DNA of 64,000 nt from Jacaranda mimosifolia (Eukaryota > Streptophyta > Magnoliopsida > Lamiales > Bignoniaceae). The stretch's first letter is position 1; the number at the start of each line of letters is the position of its first letter. The stretch covers positions 31,051,379 through 31,115,378 of the forward strand of contig CM032132.1 of NCBI GenBank assembly GCA_018894105.1, in the 5' to 3' direction. Of this stretch, positions 37,328 through 47,389 are shown one piece after another. The notes beneath the pieces are model-generated. The model searched no databases and was not told where the DNA came from. It saw only the letters and a list, made by a program, of their open reading frames with translations. The position numbers and the translations under genes are program-made.

Positions 37328-38356
37328 GAATATCAAATATTCATATTAGTGTAAACTCTTTTAAACTAATCGACTCAATTAATTAACCGTCATTGAAGAG
37401 TACCCAATCTCCATGGTCGATGTCCAACCTCAAGCCCATGGAGCCCAATAATTGGCTAAATGAATGCTTTTGGTGAACCATTCTAGCTCTACGCGTACCA
37501 TGCAAATATGATCATTTCATCTCCTATTTCCATGAAACAAGCCTAAGGCAAGATATTTGTCGGCTCCTGAATAGCCTCAATACTATGTTTCTACTCCTAA
37601 TGTTTGATTTTGATTTATGACCTCATCTTTGAAAAACTCTTTTTTCCAAATTTTCATTCTGCCTTTCGCAAGGACTCATTAGAATCGATCATTATAGAAC
37701 ACATAGGAGATATACTTGCCCTTCACAATGAAGAGGAGTCGGATCCCTTCTTGGATCTCATAAACCTCCATGTCTAAGTAGTTTATATCCAACTTCAACC
37801 TAAGCAACCCTCTAGGTGGCCAAGGAAGAGTCAAAGCATGATGACCTAAACATAAGATTATGATGGATTCTCAAGTCAAAGGACTAATTATATGTACCAG
37901 CGTAAGTTGGAAAACTTGCCACTACCGAATTGCCACTATGGCTACTTAGTGGATTCTCTTGGTTAGCCTCCAGTGCCTTGTTCTCTAACATGCACCTACT
38001 AACATGCACCCATTTGTTATATGGTTTGCTCATGGAACGAAGCAACATCCAATCGTTGGATTATGCATCGTCAGTGCAAGTCTATTCGAATCTTAGATAC
38101 CCTGTCTCTTAAGATTCTTTGACTTGGGATATTTAAGATCGCGATCATGTAAGGCTTATTCTATGATCATCATCGAGTGTACTAACTGAGTCTCGTAGTC
38201 TTGTGTGATCTAAGGGTTTCAACCAAATGCCAATGGAGTAATATAAGCATAAGATGAAGATGGCCATTTATAATGAATATCATTCAATCAAGATTTTATT
38301 ACAAGAGAAATAGTTTACATGCCAATTTAATTAGCTTGCGGGGCACTATTCCAACA
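37328..38356 (-). repeat. 5' LTR of the Angela-type element, part 2
   Basis: This continues from 31909 after the nested Tork element and runs to the LTR start TGTTGGAATAGTGCCCC on the minus strand (38356). The two pieces together are about 1.96 kb, slightly shorter than the 3' LTR (2183 bp). CCAAC follows at 38357-38361. Confidence 0.87.
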
Positions 38357-38815
38357 CCAACTTGTATGCCAAGTGTAATTCTAATTTCAACTAATTAAAA
38401 TCAAATTTTAATTAAAAAATTAAATGCCACCTAATATCCAAATGGACTCTTCCATTTTTATTTTTCCTCCAAAATTAGATAATTGATTAAATTAACTCCT
38501 TAATTTAATTAAATCAACTTAACTCTTTAAGTTGACTAGACTAATTAAAGTGTCACATGCTTATTTTAATTGGTTTAATTTAATTCCATAAAATGTTGAA
38601 TTAATCAAGCCATTGTTACCAACTCTTAATTAATCAACTTGGTCTCTTCCAAACTTGGCCAATTAAATTATCTAATTCCTTAGATAACTTCTCCAATTCC
38701 AATTAGAGCGCTCTAGGCTTTTGTGTGTGACCCTTTAGGTTCACTAATTAGACATGGGCTTACAACACTTTGTAATTTAGTGATTTCAAATATTTTGAAA
38801 CAACTCCCCATTGGA
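38357..38815 (-). repeat. Outer copia-family LTR, part 2
   Basis: It rejoins the LTR left at 23032: ATGCCAAC then TTGTATGCCAAGTG. It carries family landmarks (TTTAATTAAATC runs; CTTTTGTGTGTGACCCTTTAGG; TTAGACATGGGCTTACAAC). Similarity fades after GTGATTTCAAATATTTTG, at about 38815. Confidence 0.75.
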
Positions 38816-39540
38816 ATAAGTCGCCCAGCCAAAATGATGCCGACACAAGCTTAGCAAGCTACTACCAACGGCTAGCATGCGGCACCAAAGATTGCTAAAG
38901 CTCGTTAATCTGTCAGTTCACCCTCACAAGCAATGTTTGTCGTGTATGCTCGATGCCCCAAAGGCTTCTACATAGACAGCACAACAAGTCGCCCACTTGG
39001 GCTTCCCATTGGAATAGCTCACCAACCATTTCTCACCAACACACGAAGAATGGTTGTCCGCCTACCAGCCTAAGCATCTTGTGGTAGCATCAAACTCAAA
39101 AGGGTAAGCTCACCATGCCACCAGATTACCTCGTGAGTACTATGTTGCCGTGTAACCCAAACGCCCGAAAGACTTCTATGTAGACAGCGCAGCAAATTGC
39201 CCGCTCTAGCTCCCCTTTGGAACAGCTCATTGACTATTCATTATCGAACCAATGCTAGCACAAGATAATGGAGCTTGGGAGATGGAAAGGGGGTTGTAGC
39301 ACATTGACCGTTGGCCAAGTGTTTAGCACCACTACAGCACTCAAAACAACAAGCACGCCTTACAAAGAGATCGCCCTTGCAAGCAGTGCATGCTTGGGCT
39401 CACCACTAAAAAACTCGCCGGTTATTGCGCACCACACCAATGCCAACACCTGCCTAGAGTGCTTGAAGATGGGGCGAAGGAACTCAGGGACGGGCGTTGA
39501 GCCCTGCTAGGTGAGTGCCAAAACCCCTCCAAGCACACTC
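38816..39540. repeat. Diverged ~208-bp tandem repeats, unknown origin
   Basis: Two long units share the string of words TAGACAGC-, CAACAAGTCGCCC/CAGCAAATTGCCC, GGAACAGCTCA/GGAATAGCTCA. They begin near 38972 and 39180 (about 208 bp apart), and partial matches lie at 38800-38830 and 39370-39420. This GC-richer sequence replaces part of the outer LTR. No gene or terminal structure recognised; the frame at 39268-39510 looks like chance. Confidence 0.45.
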
Positions 39541-40540
39541 CCCCTTATAATAGGCTTAAACAAAAATAAAAATTGTTGCGACAGTAATAGATATTGAAAA
39601 GTTGAATAAGTATACTTTTTCAATTTTTGAAGTTTTTGTTATTATTTCACAATGAAAATTCGCATGGACCCTCAAAAAATCACGATAAAATTCAAATATT
39701 ATGTTATTTTTTATTTTAAATTGAAAAAATATTTATTTAATTATTTTTAATAATTAAAAATACCAAAAATTATAAAAATTTAAGAAAAAATAGGAAAACA
39801 AATGGAAAATTTTTTAAAAAATAGAAAATAATTTTTTTGTGCATAATAAAATTAGAATTTCATCTTAAAAATATATATTTAATTAATTTAATTTATTAAA
39901 AAATACCAATAAATTAGAAAAAAATAGAAAAATCATTGAAAAATTATGAAAAATAGGGTATGATATTTTTGTGTAACGTGGAATTAATTTCCATCTCGAA
40001 AATACATATTTAATTAATTTAATTAAATATAGTAAAAATAGAGAAAAATACAAAATTAGATTGAAAAAATACGGAAACAAGGGAACAATATTTGCACAAC
40101 TGATCGGAAGAAGACTAGGAAGAAATATTGAAAAATCTTTGGACCATATCTCTGTGCCGAACGGAGTTTATGTACAACCAAATGAACAAATGTGTTGTGA
40201 GTTTGTTCTTCAATTGTTTAATACCAGAACCTTAGTTCCATTTGAAATAATAGTTGGTTTTTTCCCTCTATTTTGCAATTCATGACCAATTGCAATAAGT
40301 TGATACCACATAACAAATCGAGTGCTTTTGCATGAGGGAGGCATAGCAATGCATTCGATAGCTTAGGCCCGTATTGTTATTCCGATAAATAAGTAATTGT
40401 GGGCACATAGCGGGAATATGCACACAGCATGTTGGCTGGCAGGCCAATTTGGGAATGGCTGATAAGCAGACGATAGGCGCTTGAGGCAGACTTGCGCACC
40501 TATCCCGACAGCCCGACGTGCACATCCCAAAAGGTTGCGC
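39541..40540. other. AT-rich segment, no gene seen
   Basis: AT-rich from 39541 to about 40080 with repeated TTTAATTAATTTAATT words, then mixed sequence. The frame at 40061-40285 (74 residues) matches nothing I recognise. Confidence 0.4.
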
Positions 40541-40599
40541 TATCTCAACAGGGTGTGCGTACGTCCTGGTAAGGTGCGTCCATGTCCAGCCAGGCTAGT

Positions 40600-40875
40600 G
40601 TGCACATCCTGGCATGTTGTGCCCACGTCTGGATAGCACCCGGTAGCCTTGCATGGACGTACCAATAGCCTCTGATGGGTTTGCACACACGTACCGGCAG
40701 CAACCGATAGCCTTGAGCGAACGTACTGACAATACCCAATAGGCTTGCAGGCATATATTGTAGTTCCTGATAGGCTTGTGCGCATATCTCGGAAGCTCCC
40801 GATAGGCTTGCGCATATGTCCCAACAGTACCCAACAAGCTTGCGCGCAAGTCCCGATAGTCTTGTCTGTCCATCT
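40600..40875. repeat. ~32-bp minisatellite
   Basis: A TAGGCTTGCRCRCATRT-type unit recurs with 32-bp spacing at about 40643, 40675, 40708, 40740, 40771, 40803 and 40835. Units vary by up to a third of positions. All frames across it look open (for example minus strand 40899-40540, 119 residues), which is a by-product of the repeat. Confidence 0.75.
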
Positions 40876-40899
40876 CAGCAGCCTTGTACACTTGGACAC

Positions 40900-41164
40900 T
40901 TTGGAGGGACTTGAGTAGTTGGGTGCTTAGGCACTTAGGAGGTACTTGGGTACTTGGGAAATTGGGAGGGAATTGAGTACTTGGATACTCGATCGGGAGG
41001 GACTTGTCATCCTTGGGTTTTGGGAGGGACTTCGGGACTTGGATACTTGGGCACTTGGGAGGGACTTGAGTACTTGGGTGCTTGGGTACTTGTGAGATAC
41101 TTGGCCACTTGGGAGTTACTTGAGTACTTGGGCAATTATGAAGGACTTGATTACTTAGGTACTT
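40900..41164 (+). repeat. TACTTGGG minisatellite (10-bp core, ~30-bp higher order)
   Basis: The core TACTTGGG(TAC/CAC/AGG) repeats throughout, grouped as TACTTGGGCACTTGGGAGGG-like units of about 30 bp. One open frame (40954-41196) reads it as repeating WEGLEYLG/YLGTWEG words. There is no reason to think it is expressed. Confidence 0.75.
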
Positions 41165-41600
41165 GGGAGCTACATGCCACTCCAGCTATCTCGTAGATTC
41201 TCTAGGCTAGTTTTTAGTGAACTTATTCTCTAATAAATACCTACTAACATGCATCCATGTCTGACATAGATTGTCCATGAAATTGAGTAATACCAATTTT
41301 TTGGAGCATGCATTATTAGTGCAAGTCTATTCGAATCTTATACGACTCGTTTTCTAAAGATTTATGACTTGGAATATTTAAAATTATGACCATGGAGACT
41401 TATTTCATGATCACCATCATATGCATGACCAAGTCTTGTAGTCTTGTGTGATTTAGGGGCTTCAACCTAATGTATATGAAGAATATAATAAATGTATAAG
41501 ATGAAGATGGCCATTTTACTGAATATCATTCAATTAAGATTATTTTATATTAAGTAGTTTTACATGCCAATCTAATTGGCTATTGGACACTATTCCAACA
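41165..41600 (-). repeat. Outer copia-family LTR, part 3 (start of LTR)
   Basis: It resumes at CATGCCACTCCAGCTATCTC, equivalent to family sequence near 12320 in the solo LTR, and ends at the LTR start (minus strand TGTTGGAATAGTGTCC, 41600). TTGCT follows at 41601-41605. About 600 bp of LTR are missing between parts 2 and 3, replaced by the repeat block. Confidence 0.8.
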
Positions 41601-43110
41601 TTGCTACCAATTGCATTAAGAGAATTGCCATATCATATGTGGAAGCCTTTGGCCAAGTTTAGTTAGTTTTTCAGGGACTTATATTCTAAGACTTTGAGGT
41701 ACGATGACTTGAACAGAATAGAGAAAAACATTCCTATAATTTTGTGCAAGTTATAAAGAATTTTTCCTATGGCATTTTGATTGCATGGAGCATCTACCAA
41801 TCCATTTAATAAGAGAGCCAAGCATTGAAGAACTAATGCAATATCAATGGATGTATCTATTTGCGAGGTAAAATATTATTTTTATTTAGATGCTAAATTA
41901 TTGAAATTGTTGAATAATTGTGACCATGTAACTATAAAGTATTATTTATATTACACTTAGGGAGTTTGGCAGACTCAAAAACCTATGAAGCAAAAGGCAC
42001 AAGTGGAGGGATCTATCTATGAGGCATTTATTTGCAGAGAGACATTCAACTTTTGCTCCTACTATTTCCAGTCGCAAGTACATTCTTTAAGGATGAGAAT
42101 AAGTTGGAATGATGACTATGAAAATTATGATTCTCCACCTATTTTATCTGTTTTTAATTAGGTCGTTCGTGCCTATGGTGCCTGCACGATTAGGTACTTA
42201 AGCGATGTTGAGCTTAGAGCTGCAGTACTCCATGTGTTGCTTAACTGTGAAAAGGTCAAGGAAAACCTTAAGTAAGTCATTCAACTAACTAGCATTAATT
42301 TTAATTTCCTTCAAGGTGGGTACTTTTTCTTTTTTTGTTCTAATCAATTTAGGTGGAATGCACTTATGTAGTTATGTTGTGGAATATTTCGAGGTTGGGG
42401 ATGCATATGTTAATGCAAGGATTGAAAATGAATTTGTCTATTGGTTTAAGTCCTATGTAAGTATGTTTATATTAATTTCATCATGCATGACTCAAACAAT
42501 GATAGATTTGTAAAAAACTTCCATCAAAACTAATATTTTATGTGATAAATTATAGACTCATGACCTAAGCAATAGAATAAGAAATATGTTCTTGCATACC
42601 TTGGCTTGGTACCCTAACAGACAAGTTAGGATGTGGCCCAATTTTTTTGTAAATAGATGTAAGTTCCACATAGATGTACGGAGTCATGGGAAAAAATGAT
42701 AAATAGTAGTGTATGGGTGAAGGGAGTCAATGAGGTTGGTGGTAAAGATGACTATTAAGGGATATTGAAGGAGGTGGTTGAGTTGGAATATTCACGAGAA
42801 CTTAGAAAAAATGTAGTTCTGTTATATTGTGAGTGATTTGATGCAACTCCTATGAAAGAAACTCATATAGTGCATCCAAAATATCATATTGTTGAAATTA
42901 AGAAAATTTGTAGATATATAAAGTATGACCCATTTATAATTGCCCAACAAGTATAGGTTTACTATGTTGCATATTCCTAAAAGAATTAGGGATAAGATCA
43001 ATTGGTTAGCTGTTATAAAAACGAATGCTAGAGGTTGAGTTGAAACTGAAGATTTGTTAGAAGTTGTTTATTAGAATGATACTCCATCGTATGTTGATGT
43101 AGAGAATTCA
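41601..43110 (+). pseudogene. CACTA transposase, C-terminal part
   Basis: The frame resumes immediately after the LTR: LLPIALRELPYHMWKPLAKF (41602-41662), then LYSKTLRYDDLNRIEKNIP. Further on are EGSIYEAFICRETFNFCSYY (about 42006-42066) and IENEFVYWFKSYV (about 42420-42460). TLAWYPNRQVRMWPNFFVN lies at about 42600-42655 and GILKEVVELEYSRELRKNV at about 42760-42815, with HPKYHIVEIKKICRYIKYDP at about 42870-42930. This is the usual order of the C-terminal half of plant CACTA transposases. Stops and frameshifts occur throughout. Non-coding sequence follows to the subterminal repeats. Confidence 0.87.
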
Positions 43111-43699
43111 AATGATTTGATAGAGGATTTAATAGATCGTAATCATCCTTTATAAGATGTTGATAGAATGGACGCACAACATGTAGATTGTATTGTTAGT
43201 AATGATGAGAAATAACATACAGGGTCTAGCATGATGGAGATTAATTTGATGATGATGATGAGACTAATGGCTCCGAATATTCTGACAAAAATTGAATTAT
43301 GTTAGTTGTTTTTCATATTTGTTTCAATTTGTTTGTTTTATTCATTTTAGTTTTTAATTTTTCTTATGAATTTTACATATGTAGTTAATTAATTTTCCAT
43401 GTTCTTATTATTGTTCATATATATTGAAATTTGATGTATGTATATTTTTGTTTTACAAATGGCACACCAAGTACGTATCTGTCACCTGCCACTAGCAAGC
43501 TAGTCAAGTATTCACCTCCCTTTCCGCCCCACCGGTAAATAGGATGCACTTTTCTATATTTTTTTTGTAGTGAAGATTTATATTTATAAAATTATAATTT
43601 TTTGAAATATATAATAATTTCATTAATTCATATATTTATAGTTTTTAAGTTTTGTAGTACACAAAATGTTTCAACAGGTTATGATGTGAAAAATAAAAT

Positions 43700-44117
43700 T
43701 TCACCAAATTTCCATAAAAAAATTTAATTTAATTTATTAATATTTAGATAGATTTCCGACAACATTTCATTGGGAAAAAATATATTAATTAAAAAAAAGA
43801 AAATTTTCGTTGGAGATTTATCAAACATTCATCGAAAATATTCCGACAGAACATGGTCGAAAATCGAACGAAAAGTAATATGTCTTAGACAATATAAAAT
43901 CTGTCTGAAAGCATCGAAAATCTATTGAAAATTTTCTGACAAAGATAAGCATGTTGGAAAAATAACATAAAAGGATTTGCGATTAGGCTTTTTCTAAACC
44001 AAAACTTTCAGTTGAAAATTCATTGAAAAATTATCATTTTTAGGAAATTCGTCATATTCCATCGGAAACATCCGCCAGAAAAAGTGAATTTTTATATTGT
44101 TTCTTTTTTTTTGTTAA
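43700..44117 (+). repeat. CACTA right subterminal repeats
   Basis: Short words such as CATCGAAAAT, GTCGAAAATCGAACG, TTCCGACAGAA and CCGCCAGAAAAAG are the inverted equivalents of GTCGAAAAT/TCCGCCAT words at 18735-18850. These are transposase-binding motifs in CACTA elements. Confidence 0.7.
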
Positions 44118-44230
44118 AAAATGATTATTTAAAAGTAAAGGTAGGCTAATGAGACGGGTTTCGGGTATCAGACATGATCAAGTTTTAAAGATTCAAAATG
44201 GAATTTTTGAGATATTTCAGATATTTAGTG

Positions 44231-44990
44231 TGATATGGGGTGGCCCAATAGGCCTAGTCCAAAGGCAATCGACCCAAAAGTACATCACTAAGCCTGCTTC
44301 CTCCTTGAGGCCCATCCATAAGGTCGACTTGCCACGTCGGTCCCACCCAAAGCAGGTCGACCGTATCAACGATCTTAGTCGGCGGCGGCACCTATTTGTC
44401 TACTGACACATCCGGAGCCAGCTCGGTAGTCGATCTCTTAAGTTGATTGGTCGACTGACAACAAAACCTTTTCCCTGCTATATTTAATACGCTAACAGGA
44501 GGCAGGCCACCTCATTAATGGCGCATACCGCTCCAATACCACATGTACTTTCGTGCCAGGGAAGGGGTATGCCACTAGTGTACCACTCTGTCCTTGAGAG
44601 CTGGAGATGAGGCCACCTAGAATAGTACCAACATATGAGATAACCTAAAGCTCCCCATGCAAAGGCCAGAACCTTTCATGCGCACTAAGGGCATCATAGA
44701 TATATTGATCACCCAGAGAAGGCTATAAATACGCCATGGCTAGCTTCTCACAAGGTATGCCATTATTCTCTCTTGAGCCCTTATTCTGTTGCTCAAGTCT
44801 CCTGTCTAATTTGAACATTAACTTGAGCATCAGAGTACCTTTGCCAAGGGTTCTCTCAGCAAGCCCGACATTTGCTTGTGGTTGCAGGACTCACTCCCTA
44901 ACCCTCAACCACAGCGAGGTCGATCAGATTCTAATCAAGTAGATCAGATCCCTACCCAGTTAACCTAGAAAATATTACAAACCCTCATAA
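44231..44990 (+). repeat. 5' LTR of the gypsy element
   Basis: It starts TGATATGGGGTGGCCC and ends near AACCCTCATAA. The 3' copy ends ...CCCTCATCA, which sets the border. TATAAATA is at 44724-44731. It shares most of its length with 54484-55247, including CATCACTAAGCC, TTTAATAC, CTCCAATACCAC and GGTTGCAGGACTCACTCCC. Confidence 0.92.
44724..44731 (+). promoter_or_regulatory. LTR TATA box
   Basis: CTATAAATACGCC in U3 of the 5' LTR; the 3' LTR has CTATAAATACCCC at 54981-54988, and the relic LTR at 18118 has the same. Confidence 0.78.
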
Positions 44991-44991
44991 T

Positions 44992-45006
44992 TTGGCGCCG
45001 TCTATG
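44992..45006 (+). promoter_or_regulatory. Primer-binding site (tRNA-Arg type)
   Basis: TTGGCGCCGTCTATGG directly follows the LTR; TGGCGCCGTCTGTGG is the usual Tat/Ogre-group site complementary to a tRNA-Arg 3' end. One mismatch. Confidence 0.8.
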
Positions 45007-45040
45007 GAAAACTTGAGCTTGCAACCAATACGAAAAAAAA

Positions 45041-47161
45041 ATGGTGAATACCAGGTGAGCTACCTCAGAACGAAAGGAAAATCAGAGGTTCCCAACACCT
45101 CCTCCTCAACCCCGCAAAGAAACACGTGCCGCGGAGCAGGGCGCGACGGATCTAACACCTAACCCGATCAGGTGGTTACTTTGACCATGCTGCAGTTGAT
45201 GAAATTGATCAGTGAACATATATCAGCCCAAATTTCAACACAGCTCTCTACCGCCCTAAACCGTCACACCCTTCAACTTGGACCGGTAGCTAATGCTACT
45301 CCACAACCTGCTCACCCAGAGGAAAGGCTTGACAAGGAAGAAAGGGGTTGCGAGGAGGTCAGGCGATTCCCTCACTGACGCGACGATATCCCGGGGTACC
45401 CCCCATGAGAAAAGCCCCGACTTAACATCCGTGAGGAGGTAGCAGACTCCATTGATTATGGTGCTCGGCCTAATCGAGCCCGCAGCGCAAGTGGGTCGAT
45501 TGAGTCAGGCCCCCATCGAGCAAAAATCTCAGTTGGGCCGAGAAGAAAGAACGGGAAGAAATTTCCCATCAAGTTCAACAGCTGAATAGGCAACTGGAGA
45601 AGCTATCGAGGAGGAACACAAATAGGAATCACTACCAGAAAGGGGTTCCATGATTTCGACGGGAGAGGGAATCGCCCTTTGTACAGGAAATCGTTGACGA
45701 GCGGATAGCCATCAACGTTAAGGTCCCAACGGGCTTAGCTCGATATGACGGTTCATCGGACCCAAATGAACATCTCCTCCAGTTCGAGCATATGATGCAG
45801 CTACATGACCACAACGAGTATATCCATGCCAAGATGTTAGTAACTACTCCCCAAGGCCTTGCGTTAGATTAGTTTCTAAAGCTAGAACCAGCATCGATTT
45901 ATTCCTATGATCAACTATGCAATAAATTTCTGCACCAATTAGCTAGTCGGAGGAAAGCAAAACTCCCACACACTCACCTACACACGGTTAAAAAAAATGA
46001 AGGGGAGTCTCTTCGCAATTTCTTTACCAGATTCAACACAGAGGTCCTAAAAATCAACAGCCCGCGAATTAAGTTTTTAATTGATGTGCTTTTCCTAGGA
46101 CTCCGCCACAAGGAATGCGCGAATGCTTTGGTTAGGGAAAGGCCAAGGTTGATGGAGGAATTGCTCGACCTCGCTGAGAGATACATGATACAAGAGGACA
46201 TGAACAAGTTGAAATATGGCAACTCGGAGGTCAAAAAGAGGAAGGCGAAGGAGATAAATGATCGCCAGCAAAAGAATGGTCGTCGATCTCCCATCAATTG
46301 TTTCCATGAGTACACGTAGCTCAACCTTCCAAGGAAAGATGTATTGTTCGCCATCAAGCATGACAACCTTTTGAAAAGACCCAGAAAACTAGCTTAGACT
46401 GAAGCGATGAAGAGGTCCAAGAAATACTGCCATTTTCATTAGCAAAAAGGACACAACACGGAGAACTGTTTTAACTTCCATGACGAGATCGAGAGGCTAA
46501 TCAGGCATGGCCATCTCAAGAAATTTGTGGATGAAAGTGTCAAGCAAAAACCAAGGGCAACCGACCAGACTCCTCGAAGAGAACGGCCGATTAGCCCGAG
46601 AAAAGAAGGCAAAGGAAAAAGGTCCGCCCATAATCCCTACCCACCAACCAAGGGGGGTCATCGACACCATAGATGGAGGTCCCACTAGGGGAGACTCCAA
46701 GTCGGCTAGGAAGCAGAACCAAAGAAGGCTGGAGTCGACCAATTCTTCAATAGTTAAAATAGTATTCTAGTTTTCCACGAGGGCAGAACCAATTTCTTTC
46801 TCAGAGGATGACCTTGCACACCTCAAAGGTCAAGGAGCGGACAGCTACCTAGACTGCCCCTGGTCATATTTATCAAGATAGCAAACTTTGGAGTCCAAAA
46901 AGTTCTGATTGACAATGGCAATTCTACAAACATAATCTTTCTGTAAACCTTGTAGAGAATGAAATTGGGAAAATTGAAGTTCGAGCCCGTCAAGACTCCA
47001 CTGGTCGGGTTTGGCAGAACGAAAATTATGCCAAAAGGGTCCATCAACCTTTCCACTTCATTCGGAGAAGCCCCGAGAACCCTTATGATTAACTACTTGG
47101 TCATCGACGCACCCTTTGCATGCAATTTTGTTGTTAGGCGACCAGCTTTGAACGATTTCTG
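45041..47161 (+). pseudogene. Gypsy gag and protease relic
   Basis: Gag begins at ATG 45041 (MVNTR, then TGA where Arg is likely), the hallmark opening of this group. The gag core is readable as ARYDGSSDPNEHLLQFEHMM (from about 45740), then ESLRNFFTRFNTEVLKI and VLFLGLRHKECANALVRE, with LDLAERYMIQED at 46170-46205. A zinc knuckle CHFHQKGHNTENC-like segment lies at about 46430-46470 with a TAG inside it. The protease has VLIDNGNSTNIIF near 46902-46940: Asp is present, followed by Asn-Gly, the Retand variant of DTG/DSG. A readable stretch GKLKFEPVKTPLVGFGRTKI continues to the stop at 47159. Several stops (for example near 45870 and 46317) prevent expression. Confidence 0.85.
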
Positions 47162-47389
47162 AGCAGTGGTTTCAACCTATCACATGAAAGTGAAGCTCCT
47201 GACCTCTACGGGCACAGGGGAACTCTGGTGTAATGTTAAGGAAGCATGGCAATGCTACACTATTTCGGTCGAGGCCACGAAGCAGAAAACTCGACCCAAA
47301 GTGAACCCCTTAGGAGACACCCCATTAGCGGAACCTGAAGGGGAATAGCAAGTCAAAAAGCGCAAACTTAAAGACACCAAGCTTGAACC

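Larger units (their letters stand above)
23033..38356 (-). mobile_element. Complete Angela-type Ty1/copia element, minus strand
   Basis: Both LTRs, primer site, leader, gag-pol remnant and polypurine tract are present, and CCAAC duplications flank it at 23028-23032 and 38357-38361. Without the nested Tork element it is about 9.9 kb. It is inserted in an older LTR of the same broad family: the flanks ...TTACATGCCAAC and CCAACTTGTATGCC... rejoin as LTR sequence. The coding region is heavily broken. Confidence 0.9.
18713..44117 (+). mobile_element. CACTA (En/Spm) DNA transposon, split by nested insertions
   Basis: The left terminus CACTACAAAAAAATTTC (18713) is the CACTA signature. Inside it, 18735-18900 holds short GTCGAAAAT/GACGAAA subterminal repeats, and a matching inverted set occupies about 43700-44100 (for example CATCGAAAATC and CCGACAG). 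The transposase gene lies between in two pieces. The 22335-41600 block is inserted DNA, so the CACTA itself is only about 6.1 kb. The right end is eroded: the last TTTTTTTTTGTTAA near 44117 stands where GTAGTG is expected. A clean TTTTTTTTGTAGTG is present earlier at 43559-43572, but it precedes the subterminal repeats. No convincing 3-bp duplication was found. Confidence 0.85.

Noticed and set aside
40600..40875. Regular 32-bp repeats as a CRISPR array
   Set aside because: No constant-repeat/variable-spacer structure, units are directly contiguous and diverged, and the context is a plant nuclear genome.
40540..40899. 119-residue minus-strand open frame, plus two overlapping ones
   Set aside because: They arise from the 32-bp tandem repeat; no recognisable domain.
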